A stretch of 64,000 nucleotides of DNA from Priestia aryabhattai (GCF_023715685.1 NZ_JAMBOQ010000002.1:496001-560000), one strand, 5' to 3'. Positions 1-7,961 are shown, counted from the first letter of the stretch. Notes: generated from the sequence alone by a model not told the origin. Made by a program: numbers and translations.

Positions 1-345
1 CTATTTGCTGTTATTATGGATTTGGCTATTGATCCTGTTGCCTATGTTGTTAAACAATATTGGGTGTGGGAAGGGGACAGCTTTTATTATAATATTCCTT
101 TATCTAATTTCTCCGGCTGGTTTTTACTGTCTTTCTTCATTCAGCTGGTCGTATATTTCTTTTTAGCTAAGTCTCCTAAAGAAAAAGAGCCGGTATGGGA
201 AAGAAGAATGATATTTTTGTATAGTGCAGTCGTCGTGATGTTTGTGATTGTAGCGTTAATAAATGGCCTATGGCTTGTCGTATGGCTGACGATGATTCCT
301 TTTCTTATTCTTTATATTGTGTATAAAAAGGAGACTCGCTTATGA
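1..345 (+). CDS. carotenoid biosynthesis membrane protein (CruF/DUF422-like), 5' truncated by window edge
   Basis: The frame is open from base 1, so this is the C-terminal part of a gene that begins outside the window; the ATG at 16 is internal. The visible part has several hydrophobic segments and a motif run (D-P-V-A...W-V-W...Y-Y-N-I-P-L-S-N-F-S-G-W-F) of the type found in carotenoid biosynthesis membrane proteins related to CruF. It overlaps the next reading frame by an ATGA junction, and that frame encodes a carotenoid desaturase fragment, which supports a carotenoid operon. The family assignment is from motif recognition; the exact reaction is not known. Confidence 0.7.
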   Translation, partial: LFAVIMDLAIDPVAYVVKQYWVWEGDSFYYNIPLSNFSGWFLLSFFIQLVVYFFLAKSPKEKEPVWERRMIFLYSAVVVMFVIVALINGLWLVVWLTMIPFLILYIVYKKETRL

Positions 346-884
346 TTTATCCGAATAAAAACCGAATATTTGAGCGCTTTTTTCAACTGATTCATCATCA
401 AGTGTATTTTTCTCAGAATTATAAGCAGGAATTCTATGAGCTATTTCAGCAAAAAACGCTTCCAACCGATCCGACTGTTTATATTTGTAACTCTTCATAC
501 ACCGATAATACGGTGGCTCCGGGTGATAATTTATTTATTTTAGTGAATGCCCCTGCTGTGAAAGAAAAGAATCAAGAAGAAATGAAAGCTTACAGAGAAG
601 TTGTCTATCGCAAGCTTTCTCATTTTGGTTTAGATATCAAGTCTTCGCTTGTACATGAACGAATTGTCACTCCATATGAAATCGAACAAACATTTGGTGC
701 ATTTAAAGGCGCTTTTTACGGAGTGAGTTCAAATCGAAAAATGGATAGTTTTCTTCGCCCAAGCAACGTCTCAAAAGATGTTAAAAACTTATATTTTGCA
801 GGAGGAACGTCTCACCCCGGAGGAGGGTCTCCTATGGTCACGATTAGCGGCATCAATGTAGCTATGCTTATTTCATCTTCCTAA
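342..884 (+). pseudogene. N-terminally truncated CrtI/CrtN-type phytoene desaturase
   Basis: The 180-residue product matches only the C-terminal third of the roughly 490-residue CrtI/CrtN family. It shows the conserved LP-D-P-T-V-Y-I region, a V-T-P-E-I-E-type block, and the terminal FAGG-T-HPGGG-P-M-V-SG signature that closes the FAD fold. The N-terminal dinucleotide-binding motif (GxGxxG) and substrate region are absent, so it should not bind FAD alone. Its ATG overlaps the stop of the upstream gene (ATGA), so it is probably still translated. Most likely it is a deletion remnant; a split or specialised protein is the alternative. Confidence 0.7.
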
Positions 885-898
885 TTGATAAATCAGGA

Positions 899-928
899 TT
901 GTCAAAAAGTTTAGTTTTTTGGTACTAT
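899..928 (+). promoter_or_regulatory. sigma-A type promoter for the 1025 gene
   Basis: TTGTCA and TACTAT are separated by 18 bp, about 95 bp before the start codon of the next gene and just after the desaturase remnant. Confidence 0.5.
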
Positions 929-1024
929 AAGAAAGTGCAGAGGCTGTTAACCCACTGTTCTTACGGATGGAAAAGATGAAAAATATGTTACATAACGAAG
1001 TTGAAAAGGTGATTACATAACTAT

Positions 1025-1753
1025 ATGATTGTATTTACGTGTCTTATTATTATCATAAGCATTATCCGTCCGTACTTGGAAAGCGTGACTGTTAAGCGAA
1101 TTGCTTCAGAAGGCAAAAAAATTCGCTACTACAAAGAACAGTTCTTTTTTTATGTGCTAATTTTACTATTTTATATTGCGGTTATGGTATACCATGCGGT
1201 TCCAATTTCTATGTTAGGATTACAGGGAGTATATCTCGATACGATTCACCGGACGGCTCCGTATCCAGCGTGGGTTGAATATTTGCTGCTTTTAATCTTT
1301 GCCGGCTTTATCATTCTTTCCATTATGCTTCATTGGATGAAAGATCATGGAGAAACGGTTTTTTTAGAACAGGAGATGCCCACGTCAATCGAGGCAACCG
1401 TTCCTAAAACGGAAAGAGAGAAAAAGTGGTGGCTTGCATACAGCGGTATTTCAAGCTTTGTAGAAAGCACCGTCTATTTTCCTAGCTTTTATTTATATAG
1501 TCACTATGTATTAGCCATTCAAAATACATGGGTGTTGGCTATTTTAATTGGTATTGGTTATTTCCTATCACAGCTAGCTTTCCAGCGTGATCGTTTAAGT
1601 ATCCAGACGCTGTTAGTTGGTATCGGGCTAGGCGCTTTATTTATCATGACGAAGTCAGTTGTCATTATGGTCTTGTACTATGGCTTTAGCTTCTTAATTT
1701 ATGATATTTACCAACAAGATCGCAATCTAGTAAAAAGTACAGATGATCACTAA
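1025..1753 (+). CDS. multi-spanning membrane protein, degenerate CPBP-like
   Basis: This 242-aa protein has six or more hydrophobic segments and a charged loop near residues 120-140. Its layout, with conserved segments in the C-terminal half, resembles the CPBP/Abi family of intramembrane proteases. The family's EExxxR and FxxxH motifs are not intact: the position expected to hold the glutamate pair reads E-S-T-V-Y-F, and the later helix reads F-L-S-Q-L-A-F-Q. If related, it is probably not a protease. A weak SD (GAAAAGGTG) lies upstream of the ATG and a promoter at 899-928 serves it alone; it ends in a perfect terminator. Family call is tentative. Confidence 0.5.
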   Translation: MIVFTCLIIIISIIRPYLESVTVKRIASEGKKIRYYKEQFFFYVLILLFYIAVMVYHAVPISMLGLQGVYLDTIHRTAPYPAWVEYLLLLIFAGFIILSIMLHWMKDHGETVFLEQEMPTSIEATVPKTEREKKWWLAYSGISSFVESTVYFPSFYLYSHYVLAIQNTWVLAILIGIGYFLSQLAFQRDRLSIQTLLVGIGLGALFIMTKSVVIMVLYYGFSFLIYDIYQQDRNLVKSTDDH

Positions 1754-1790
1754 GAAACAACACGGCATAGAACCGTGTTGTTTCTTTTTT
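1752..1790 (+). terminator. intrinsic terminator
   Basis: A perfect 14-bp stem (AAGAAACAACACGG and its complement), short loop and T-run begin at the stop codon of the membrane protein gene. Confidence 0.9.
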
Positions 1791-1810
1791 TTATAATTTA
1801 TAAAAAAAGC

Positions 1811-1839
1811 TTGAAAAGCGCTTTCAATAGTCTTATAAT
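1811..1839 (+). promoter_or_regulatory. sigma-A promoter of the KDG operon, with cre-like -35 region
   Basis: TTGAAA (1811-1816), 17 bp and TATAAT (1834-1839) form a good sigma-A promoter. The -35 box and following bases, TTGAAAAGCGCTTTCAA (1811-1827), form a CcpA cre-like inverted repeat, but with one extra A in the left arm compared with TTGAAAGCGCTTTCAA. Catabolite repression is plausible for a sugar-acid operon; the extra base makes binding uncertain. Confidence 0.65.
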
Positions 1840-1853
1840 TTAGATAAATCGAT

Positions 1854-1873
1854 TTACTAAACCGGTTTAGTAA
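1854..1873 (+). promoter_or_regulatory. KdgR-type operator 1 (perfect 20-bp palindrome)
   Basis: TTACTAAACCGGTTTAGTAA is a perfect palindrome with the central CG typical of LacI-family operators. It lies 14 bp downstream of the -10 box, where a bound repressor would block transcription. A near-identical copy at 6740-6759 precedes the HPS/PHI operon. The likely ligand is the LacI-family protein encoded at 5666-6676. Confidence 0.8.
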
Positions 1874-1910
1874 GTGTTTAGTTAATATAATAAGAAAGGT
1901 AGGTCGATTT

Positions 1911-2654
1911 ATGAATAGTATCATTATCCCTTTAAATGCATTTGAAACGACAGGCTATCAGCACACCATGATTCAGCGAATACATGAGCAGCAAGTGCAT
2001 GGAGTGGAAATTCGAAGAGAGTTAATGAAAAAAGTAGATCAAGAGATTGACCTTATTGCCGAAGAATTAAAAAGATATCCGCTTTTTACAGTATATTCGG
2101 CTCCAATTGAACTGTGGAAAGAAAATGGAGAGTTAAACAAACAAGAATTAAAATCTGTTCTTGAAGAAGCCGCATCACTTGGGGCTCAGTGGGTAAAGGT
2201 TTCTCTTGGCTTTTATCAGCTCCAATCTCCTATCGCAGATTTACAGCAGCTATTGCAGGCATTTCCAACTTTAAATCTATTTGTGGAAAACGATCAAACC
2301 AGTCACGGAGGAAACATAGCATCTCTACACGCATTTTTTGATAGCGCTTACGGAGTTCCTGTTTCCATGACGTTTGATATTGGTAATTGGCTTTATGTAA
2401 AGGAACGACCTGAGGAAGCAATAAAAAAGTTAAGGTCATTTGTGGGCTATATTCATATTAAACACGTAATAAAAAGCAGCGGAAAGCTAGTGACAACCGC
2501 TATATCAAACGATTCAAATGAAATGTGGAAAGGTATTTTGAAAGGGTTTTCTCATTCGATTTTTAAAGCTTTAGAGTTTCCAATCGATGAACTGGAACAA
2601 ATTCCAGGCTTCATTTCATTGGTGCAAGCAGCAGAACAGGAGGAAGTTCAATGA
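1911..2654 (+). CDS. sugar phosphate isomerase/epimerase (xylose isomerase-like TIM barrel)
   Basis: This 247-aa protein is the length of single-domain AP-endonuclease-2/xylose-isomerase-like barrels. The expected metal ligands can be seen in order: Glu in LFVEND, Asp in TFDIGNW, His in IHIKHV and Glu near the end in ALEFPI, so it should bind a divalent metal. Substrate cannot be read from sequence. As first gene of a KDG kinase/KDPG aldolase operon it probably isomerises a hexuronate or keto-sugar that feeds 2-keto-3-deoxygluconate. The SD AAGAAAGGTAGG precedes the ATG. Its stop overlaps the kdgK start by four bases, implying translational coupling. Confidence 0.75.
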   Translation: MNSIIIPLNAFETTGYQHTMIQRIHEQQVHGVEIRRELMKKVDQEIDLIAEELKRYPLFTVYSAPIELWKENGELNKQELKSVLEEAASLGAQWVKVSLGFYQLQSPIADLQQLLQAFPTLNLFVENDQTSHGGNIASLHAFFDSAYGVPVSMTFDIGNWLYVKERPEEAIKKLRSFVGYIHIKHVIKSSGKLVTTAISNDSNEMWKGILKGFSHSIFKALEFPIDELEQIPGFISLVQAAEQEEVQ

Positions 2655-3610
2655 ATTCGTTAGACGTTATTACCTTCGGAGAAGCAATGGCGATGTTCAT
2701 GGCAGAAAAACCAGGACCGCTGCATGAGATTAAGCATTATACGAAAGAACTTGCCGGGGCAGAAACAAATGTAGCAATTGGTCTCGCTCGTCTCGGTCTG
2801 CGCGCAGGCTGGGTAAGCAAAGTAGGCAACGATCCTTTTGGTACGTTTATTATGAAGCGGCTACAAGAGGAATCTGTCAACACCGATTGTGTACTAGTAG
2901 ATAGCGAACATGCAACAGGCTTTCAAATTAAATCAAAAGTGGAAGTGGGAGATCCAGAAGTTTGTTACTTCCGAAAAAATTCAGCAGCCAGTCACTTGCA
3001 CTCCAGCGATTTTAATAGAAACTATTTTTTAGCAGCAAAACATATGCATATGACAGGAATACCGCTTGCTGTGTCAGCAAGTATGCGCGAATTTGCTCTA
3101 CATGCACTTACATCTATGAAAGCAGCTGGGAGAACGGTTTCCTTTGATCCAAACCTGCGACCGACTCTTTGGACATCAAAGGAAGAAATGGTTTTTACAA
3201 TCAATGAAGCTGCTAAACAAGCAAACTACGTTCTGCCGGGTATTGAAGAAGGAAAAATCTTAACCGGTTACGAAAATCCGGAAGACATTGCTTCTTATTA
3301 TTTAAATGCAGGCGTAGAGCTTGTTGTTATTAAACTAGGTGAACAAGGAGCCTTTTTTAAGACGGCAAGAGAGCAAGGAATAGTTAAAGGAATAAAAGTG
3401 AAACAAATAGTGGATACAGTCGGAGCAGGAGACGGTTTTGCAGTAGGACTGTTAAGCGGACTTCTTCAAAATGATTCTCTTACTCAATCTGTCATGAGAG
3501 CAAATGCCATTGGGTCATTAGCTGTACAAAGCCCTGGAGATAACGACGGATATCCAACTGAACAGCAGTTGCAAAGATATATGGAATCTCAAAAACAAGG
3601 AGTGAAATGA
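2651..3610 (+). CDS. kdgK: 2-dehydro-3-deoxygluconokinase (PfkB family)
   Basis: The 319-aa product has the PfkB family signatures: an N-terminal GGAxxNVAxGLARLG-like segment (G-A-E-T-N-V-A-I-G-L-A-R-L-G) and the C-terminal ATP/anion-hole motif DTVGAGDGFAVG with the catalytic Asp. The family phosphorylates sugars; next to a KDPG aldolase gene the substrate is best read as 2-keto-3-deoxygluconate, giving KDPG in the cytoplasm. The start overlaps the upstream gene (ATGA) behind a GGAGG SD inside its 3' end. Specificity is inferred from context; PfkB sequence alone does not separate KDG kinase from fructokinase. Confidence 0.85.
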   Translation: MNSLDVITFGEAMAMFMAEKPGPLHEIKHYTKELAGAETNVAIGLARLGLRAGWVSKVGNDPFGTFIMKRLQEESVNTDCVLVDSEHATGFQIKSKVEVGDPEVCYFRKNSAASHLHSSDFNRNYFLAAKHMHMTGIPLAVSASMREFALHALTSMKAAGRTVSFDPNLRPTLWTSKEEMVFTINEAAKQANYVLPGIEEGKILTGYENPEDIASYYLNAGVELVVIKLGEQGAFFKTAREQGIVKGIKVKQIVDTVGAGDGFAVGLLSGLLQNDSLTQSVMRANAIGSLAVQSPGDNDGYPTEQQLQRYMESQKQGVK

Positions 3611-4893
3611 TGATGAAACAGCAGCTAGCAAAAAAAAGATGGCTCCGGTTAATTCCTATCGTATTTATCACATATAGTCTTGCTTATTTAGACCGTGCAA
3701 ACTATGGATTTGGAGCAGCGTCAGGGCTGGCAGAAGATCTTCATATTACGCCAGGTATTTCGTCTTTATTAGGATCGCTCTTTTTCTTAGGTTATTTCTT
3801 TTTTCAGATTCCAGGTGCTCACTATGCTGAAAATAAAAGCGCCAAAAAGCTGATTTTTTGGTCTCTGATTTTATGGGGAGGACTTGCTACAGCTACGGGT
3901 ATGGTAAGCCACGTTGGGTTTTTGTTTGTTATTCGATTTGCTTTGGGAGTAGTTGAAAGTGCCGTTATGCCTGCTATGCTCGTGTTTTTGAGCCACTGGT
4001 TTACAAAAGCAGAACGTTCTAGAGCCAACACGTTTTTAATTTTAGGAAACCCGGCAACAGTTCTTTGGATGTCTATTGTTTCTGGGTATTTGCTAGAATC
4101 GTTTGGCTGGAGATGGATGTTTATTTTAGAAGGTTTTCCGGCTGTTATTTGGGCATTTTTATGGTGGAAACTAGTAAATGATGAGCCAAAAGATGCAGGA
4201 TGGCTGTCGAAAAAAGAAAAAGCGGATTTACATGACGCATTACAAAAAGAACAAGAAGGAATCAAACCTGTTAAAAGCTATAAAGAAGCTTTCAAAAATC
4301 GTATCGTCATTTTATTAAGCATTCAATATGCTTTATGGAGTATCGGCGTCTACGGATTTGTTATGTGGCTGCCGTCTATTATTAAAGCAGCGCCTAACAT
4401 GAGTATAGTGAAGACAGGATGGTTAGCGTCCGTTCCTTACGTATTAGCAGTTGTATTAATGTTAGCGGTTTCATATCTATCAGATAAGTTTTTAAAACGT
4501 AGCGCATTTGTATGGCCGTTCTTATTAGTAGGAGCGCTTGCTTTTTACGGATCTTATTTAGTTGGCACAAGCAATTTCTGGCTTTCTTTTACCTTACTCG
4601 TTATCGCCGGAGGAACGATGTACGCTCCGTACGGACCGTTCTTTGCGATTATTCCTGAAATTTTACCGCGTAATGTTGCTGGAGGAGCAATGGCCTTGAT
4701 TAATAGTATGGGCGCACTTGGTTCATTTGCTGGTTCTTATATTGTAGGGTTTTTAAATGGATCAACAGGAGGATTCGGCGCTTCATATATCTTTATGGCC
4801 GGAGCACTATTCCTTGCTGCGATTCTAACTATTGTTGCAACGAAAAAGCCAAGAGAAGTTCAAAGTATAAAGCCAGTCGAAACAACGGCTTAA
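3610..4893 (+). CDS. MFS transporter, anion:cation symporter family (hexuronate/sugar acid uptake)
   Basis: The protein has about 12 membrane spans and the ACS-family signature in helix 1 (Y-L-D-R-A-N-Y-G-F), as in ExuT, GudP and GarP transporters for hexuronates and aldarates. A charged loop near residues 190-225 separates two six-helix halves. It sits between kdgK and kdgA, so it probably imports the operon's sugar acid. Three ATGs occur in tandem (3607, 3610, 3613) behind AAGGAG; 3610 has the best 7-nt spacing and overlaps the kdgK stop. The real substrate is unknown. Confidence 0.85.
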   Translation: MMKQQLAKKRWLRLIPIVFITYSLAYLDRANYGFGAASGLAEDLHITPGISSLLGSLFFLGYFFFQIPGAHYAENKSAKKLIFWSLILWGGLATATGMVSHVGFLFVIRFALGVVESAVMPAMLVFLSHWFTKAERSRANTFLILGNPATVLWMSIVSGYLLESFGWRWMFILEGFPAVIWAFLWWKLVNDEPKDAGWLSKKEKADLHDALQKEQEGIKPVKSYKEAFKNRIVILLSIQYALWSIGVYGFVMWLPSIIKAAPNMSIVKTGWLASVPYVLAVVLMLAVSYLSDKFLKRSAFVWPFLLVGALAFYGSYLVGTSNFWLSFTLLVIAGGTMYAPYGPFFAIIPEILPRNVAGGAMALINSMGALGSFAGSYIVGFLNGSTGGFGASYIFMAGALFLAAILTIVATKKPREVQSIKPVETTA

Positions 4894-4919
4894 TGTAACC
4901 ATAGAAAAGGAGAATTAAA

Positions 4920-5564
4920 ATGCAGATTAAGAAAATTACAAGTAGCGGTATTGTAGCGGTCATTCGAGGAGCAAGTGCTGAGCGAATTATCCCGCTTGCC
5001 TACGCGTTAAAAGAAGGCGGAGTAACAACCCTAGAAATTACAATGGAAAACCCTGCTGCTGTAGAGGTTATTAAAGAGTTGAAAAATGAATTTGACGACT
5101 CGATGTTTATTGGAGCAGGAACTGTTCTAGACGAAGAAACAGCACGAATCGCTATTATGGCGGGAGCATCATTTATTTTTTCTCCTACAGTGAACGAACG
5201 AACAATTAAAACGGCTAAAAGATACGGGGTAATTAGCGTTCCGGGAGCTTTTACTCCAACTGAAATTTTAACAGCATATGAATGCGGTGCAGATATGATT
5301 AAAGTCTTCCCGGCAAGTGTAGTAGGCCCCGCCTATTTTAAAAATATAGCAGGACCGCTTCCACACATTCCATTAATGCCAACAGGAGGCGTTACAGCTG
5401 AGAATGCGGGAGCTTATATCAAAGCGGGAGCAGCTGCTATTGGAGCAGGAAGCACATTAGTGGATGGAAAACAGCTTCCAACTCCTGAATACTTACTTCA
5501 AGTAACAAAGGAAGCAAAACGTTTTACTCATGAAATTCAAGAAGCTAGGCTTGCGTACGCTTAG
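4920..5564 (+). CDS. kdgA: 2-dehydro-3-deoxy-phosphogluconate (KDPG) aldolase
   Basis: The 214-aa length is that of the class I KDPG/KHG aldolase family. Key segments are visible: E-I-T-M-E-N near residue 40 with the catalytic Glu, the phosphate-binding G-A-G-T-V-L, and I-K-V-F-P-A-S with the Schiff-base lysine around residue 133, then the GG-V phosphate loop (P-T-G-G-V). It cleaves KDPG to pyruvate and glyceraldehyde 3-phosphate. It is the last gene of the operon, 26 bp after the transporter, with AAAAGGAG as SD, and is followed by a terminator. Confidence 0.93.
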   Translation: MQIKKITSSGIVAVIRGASAERIIPLAYALKEGGVTTLEITMENPAAVEVIKELKNEFDDSMFIGAGTVLDEETARIAIMAGASFIFSPTVNERTIKTAKRYGVISVPGAFTPTEILTAYECGADMIKVFPASVVGPAYFKNIAGPLPHIPLMPTGGVTAENAGAYIKAGAAAIGAGSTLVDGKQLPTPEYLLQVTKEAKRFTHEIQEARLAYA

Positions 5565-5570
5565 TAAATA

Positions 5571-5602
5571 AAGCCTTCTACTACTAAGAAGGCTTTTCCT
5601 TT
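5571..5602 (+). terminator. intrinsic terminator of the KDG operon
   Basis: AAGCCTTCT and AGAAGGCTT pair across a 7-nt loop, followed by a T-rich tail. Confidence 0.85.
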
Positions 5603-5665
5603 TTCGTTTTTTTCGTTTACACTAGGAGTAGCATAATTTTAGGGATTGAATGAAAAGGACGGATC

Positions 5666-6676
5666 ATGATGCAAAAAGTTACTATGCTTGATGTTGCCAA
5701 AACAGCAAATGTCTCCAAAAGCACCGTATCACAATACATTAACAAGCGGTACGAATATATGGGAGAAGAAACACGAAAGAAAATTAAAGAAGCGATTGAT
5801 ACACTCGGCTATCAGCCCAACTATCTAGCACGGAGCTTAAAACAAAAGCGAACGTCGATGATTGGGATTATTGTCGCGAATATTATGCACAGATTTTCCA
5901 CTGAAGTCATTCGTGCAATTGAGGACTATTGCCATTCACAAGATATACATGCCATCATCTGTAACGCAGATGATGATCCTGAGAAAGAAAAGAAATATAT
6001 TAATATGTTAAAAGCAAAGCAAGTAGATGGTCTTATTTTATTTCCAACGGGGGCCAATACTTCTCTTTATGAACAGATGAGTAAAGAAGAATATCCGGTT
6101 GTCATTATGGATCGTAAAATTCATGATGTAAAAGGGAAAATCCCATCCGTAGTGGCGAACAATAAAGAAGCCACAAAACAGGCTATTTTGCATCTGCTCC
6201 AGCTTGGACATAAGCATATAGCGATTATTACAGAACCATTAACCATTACACCTCGGATTGAACGTATAGAAGGGTACAAAGAAGCGTTAACATCAGCAAG
6301 CATGCCTGTAAATGAATCCATGATTATTAACTGCAAAAAAGCGGACATGCAAAAAGCGCTTGAGAAGCTATTTGCAGCCGACAGTCCGCCGACAGCGCTG
6401 CTTGCTGGAAACGACTTAGTATTCATTGAAGTGCAGAAATTTATTAAACAAAACGGATTTAATATCCCAAATGATTTATCTTTAATTGTTTATGATAATA
6501 TTCCTTATGCAGATGTAGCAACGCCTGCCGTTACCACGATTTCGCAGCCTGCTTTTGATATGGGAACAAAAGCAGCAGATTTACTCATTAAGCAAATTTT
6601 AAAAGAAAAAATAGCTTATGAAGAGTACCAGTATGAGTGTGAATTAATTATTCGGGAAACGACTTTATCGCATTAA
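5666..6676 (+). CDS. kdgR: LacI-family transcriptional regulator, KdgR-like
   Basis: The 336-aa protein begins with a classic LacI helix-turn-helix (MLDVAKTANVSKSTVSQYIN) and hinge (N-Y-L-A-R-S-L), followed by a periplasmic-binding-protein-like effector domain from about residue 60. Its gene is separated from the KDG operon by a terminator and so has its own transcription. Two 20-bp palindromes with central CG, upstream of the KDG operon and of the HPS/PHI operon, are its probable sites. By analogy with KdgR of Bacillus it would be a repressor released by KDG or KDPG; effector identity is inferred. Confidence 0.85.
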   Translation: MMQKVTMLDVAKTANVSKSTVSQYINKRYEYMGEETRKKIKEAIDTLGYQPNYLARSLKQKRTSMIGIIVANIMHRFSTEVIRAIEDYCHSQDIHAIICNADDDPEKEKKYINMLKAKQVDGLILFPTGANTSLYEQMSKEEYPVVIMDRKIHDVKGKIPSVVANNKEATKQAILHLLQLGHKHIAIITEPLTITPRIERIEGYKEALTSASMPVNESMIINCKKADMQKALEKLFAADSPPTALLAGNDLVFIEVQKFIKQNGFNIPNDLSLIVYDNIPYADVATPAVTTISQPAFDMGTKAADLLIKQILKEKIAYEEYQYECELIIRETTLSH

Positions 6677-6712
6677 GCTAAAAAGAGCGCCTATGGCGTG
6701 CTCTTTTTAGCT
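6676..6712 (+). terminator. intrinsic terminator of kdgR
   Basis: A 13-bp perfect stem (AGCTAAAAAGAGC with its complement) overlaps the end of the kdgR stop codon; the inner GCC/GGC bases can extend it. Confidence 0.8.
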
Positions 6713-6739
6713 CATTAAAATATTGGTTTTTTCACGCTG

Positions 6740-6759
6740 TTACTAAACCGATTTAGTAG
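6740..6759 (+). promoter_or_regulatory. KdgR-type operator 2, upstream of HPS/PHI operon
   Basis: TTACTAAACCGATTTAGTAG matches operator 1 at 18 of 20 positions. It lies just before the SD of the HPS gene. A possible -10 (TAAAAT, 6716-6721) is 18 bp upstream, but no convincing -35 is seen because that region lies inside the kdgR terminator. Confidence 0.75.
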
Positions 6760-6777
6760 AAAGTGAGGAGAAGAAAT

Positions 6778-7413
6778 ATGAAGATACAACTAGCATTAGA
6801 TCGCGTCACAATTGAAGAAGCTATTATACTTGCCAAGCTGGCTGAACCCTCTGTTGATTGGATTGAAGTAGGTACATCTCTTATAAAAGAGTACGGAATT
6901 GAAAGCATTTATAAAATCAAACATGCCTTTCCGCATAAAACGATTGTAGCAGATATAAAAACGATTGATAACGCAGAGTATGAGTTTACAATGTGCTATC
7001 AAGCAGGGGCAGATGTAGCAACGGTAATGGGCGTATCACCTTTACCAACGATAGAAACGTGTGCAAATGTAAGCGAAAAATGGAATAAAAAAATGATGGT
7101 TGATTTATTAAATACGTCAAGCAGCTTACAAAAGCAAGTAAGTATTTACAATAACTCTATTTTCTGCCATCATATCAGCAAAGACGAACAAGAAAAAGAA
7201 GGAAAATTGCTGAGTCAAATAAATTTGCGGCAGTATTTTCATTCAGATGCGCAAATGGCAGTAGCAGGAGGAATTAATCCAACCTCAGCAGCATCGTTAC
7301 TTCAAATGAAGGCAGACGTAGCGATTATTGGATCAGCCATTACAAAAAGCGCGGATGTGGCAAAGGCATCTGCTGAGTTTCAAGATTTATTTATGAGCAG
7401 GGGGAACGTATAA
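6778..7413 (+). CDS. hxlA: 3-hexulose-6-phosphate synthase (or related OMPDC-family enzyme)
   Basis: The 211-aa protein is an orotidine-monophosphate-decarboxylase superfamily barrel: it starts with L-A-L-D, then E-V-G-T near residue 30, then the metal and catalytic segment VADIKTID, and ends with A-G-G-I-N phosphate-binding motifs. The DxKTxD form fits 3-hexulose-6-phosphate synthase better than 3-keto-gulonate-6-phosphate decarboxylase. The next gene encodes hexuloisomerase, its usual partner. The ATG at 6778 is preferred over the GTG at 6763, because GTGAGGAG at that GTG is the SD. It is probably controlled by the KdgR-type operator rather than a formaldehyde sensor. Confidence 0.85.
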   Translation: MKIQLALDRVTIEEAIILAKLAEPSVDWIEVGTSLIKEYGIESIYKIKHAFPHKTIVADIKTIDNAEYEFTMCYQAGADVATVMGVSPLPTIETCANVSEKWNKKMMVDLLNTSSSLQKQVSIYNNSIFCHHISKDEQEKEGKLLSQINLRQYFHSDAQMAVAGGINPTSAASLLQMKADVAIIGSAITKSADVAKASAEFQDLFMSRGNV

Positions 7414-7961
7414 TGACAAAAACACACACGATTTTACATGAAATTACGACCGTAATGAATCACATAAAAGAACCTCAAATAGAAGAAGTAGCGTTTTTAC
7501 TTTATCAAGCTAAACGAATTTTTGTTATAGGCGAAGGTCGCTCTGGTTTAATGGGCAAATCATTTGCGATGAGACTGATGCATTTAGGTGCGACAGTATA
7601 CGTTGTAGGGGAGACCATTACTCCTTCGATTGCAGCAGGTGACGTATTGGTGGCTGTATCTGGTTCAGGAAAAACACAGCAAGTGGTGAGTATAGCTAAA
7701 AAAGCCAAAGAAGTAGGATGTTCAGTTATCGGTATTTCAGCTAGTACAGAATCACCATTAACTGCTCATACTGATAAGCTGCTGCACATTCCTGCTGCAA
7801 CCAAATACCGAAGCGAAAATGAAGCAGCTTCTATTCAGCCTCTTGGTTCATTATTTGATCAATGTGCTCACGTTGTATTTGATACCATTTGCTTGGAATA
7901 CGGGAATTTGAACCACACGGATCATGAACAGGCGTTTAAGCAGCATAGCAATTTAGAGTAA
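7413..7961 (+). CDS. hxlB: 6-phospho-3-hexuloisomerase (SIS domain)
   Basis: The 182-aa protein is one SIS domain with G-E-G-R-S-G near residue 37, V-S-G-S-G-K-T near residue 90 and E-N-E-A-A-S-I-Q-P-L-G-S-L-F near residue 140, as in 6-phospho-3-hexuloisomerases. It interconverts 3-hexulose-6-phosphate and fructose-6-phosphate. The start overlaps the stop of the synthase gene (TAATG), so the two are co-translated. Together they can fix formaldehyde onto ribulose-5-phosphate, or run in reverse to make ribulose-5-phosphate. Confidence 0.9.
   Translation: MTKTHTILHEITTVMNHIKEPQIEEVAFLLYQAKRIFVIGEGRSGLMGKSFAMRLMHLGATVYVVGETITPSIAAGDVLVAVSGSGKTQQVVSIAKKAKEVGCSVIGISASTESPLTAHTDKLLHIPAATKYRSENEAASIQPLGSLFDQCAHVVFDTICLEYGNLNHTDHEQAFKQHSNLE

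Noticed and set aside
967..1020. 17-codon ORF before the 1025 gene (starts M-E-K-M-K-N)
   Set aside because: No convincing SD and no overlap with the next gene; likely chance.
3822..4265. 147-codon minus-strand frame
   Set aside because: Antisense to the MFS transporter gene, no SD, and Ser/Lys-rich nonsense composition typical of a shadow frame.
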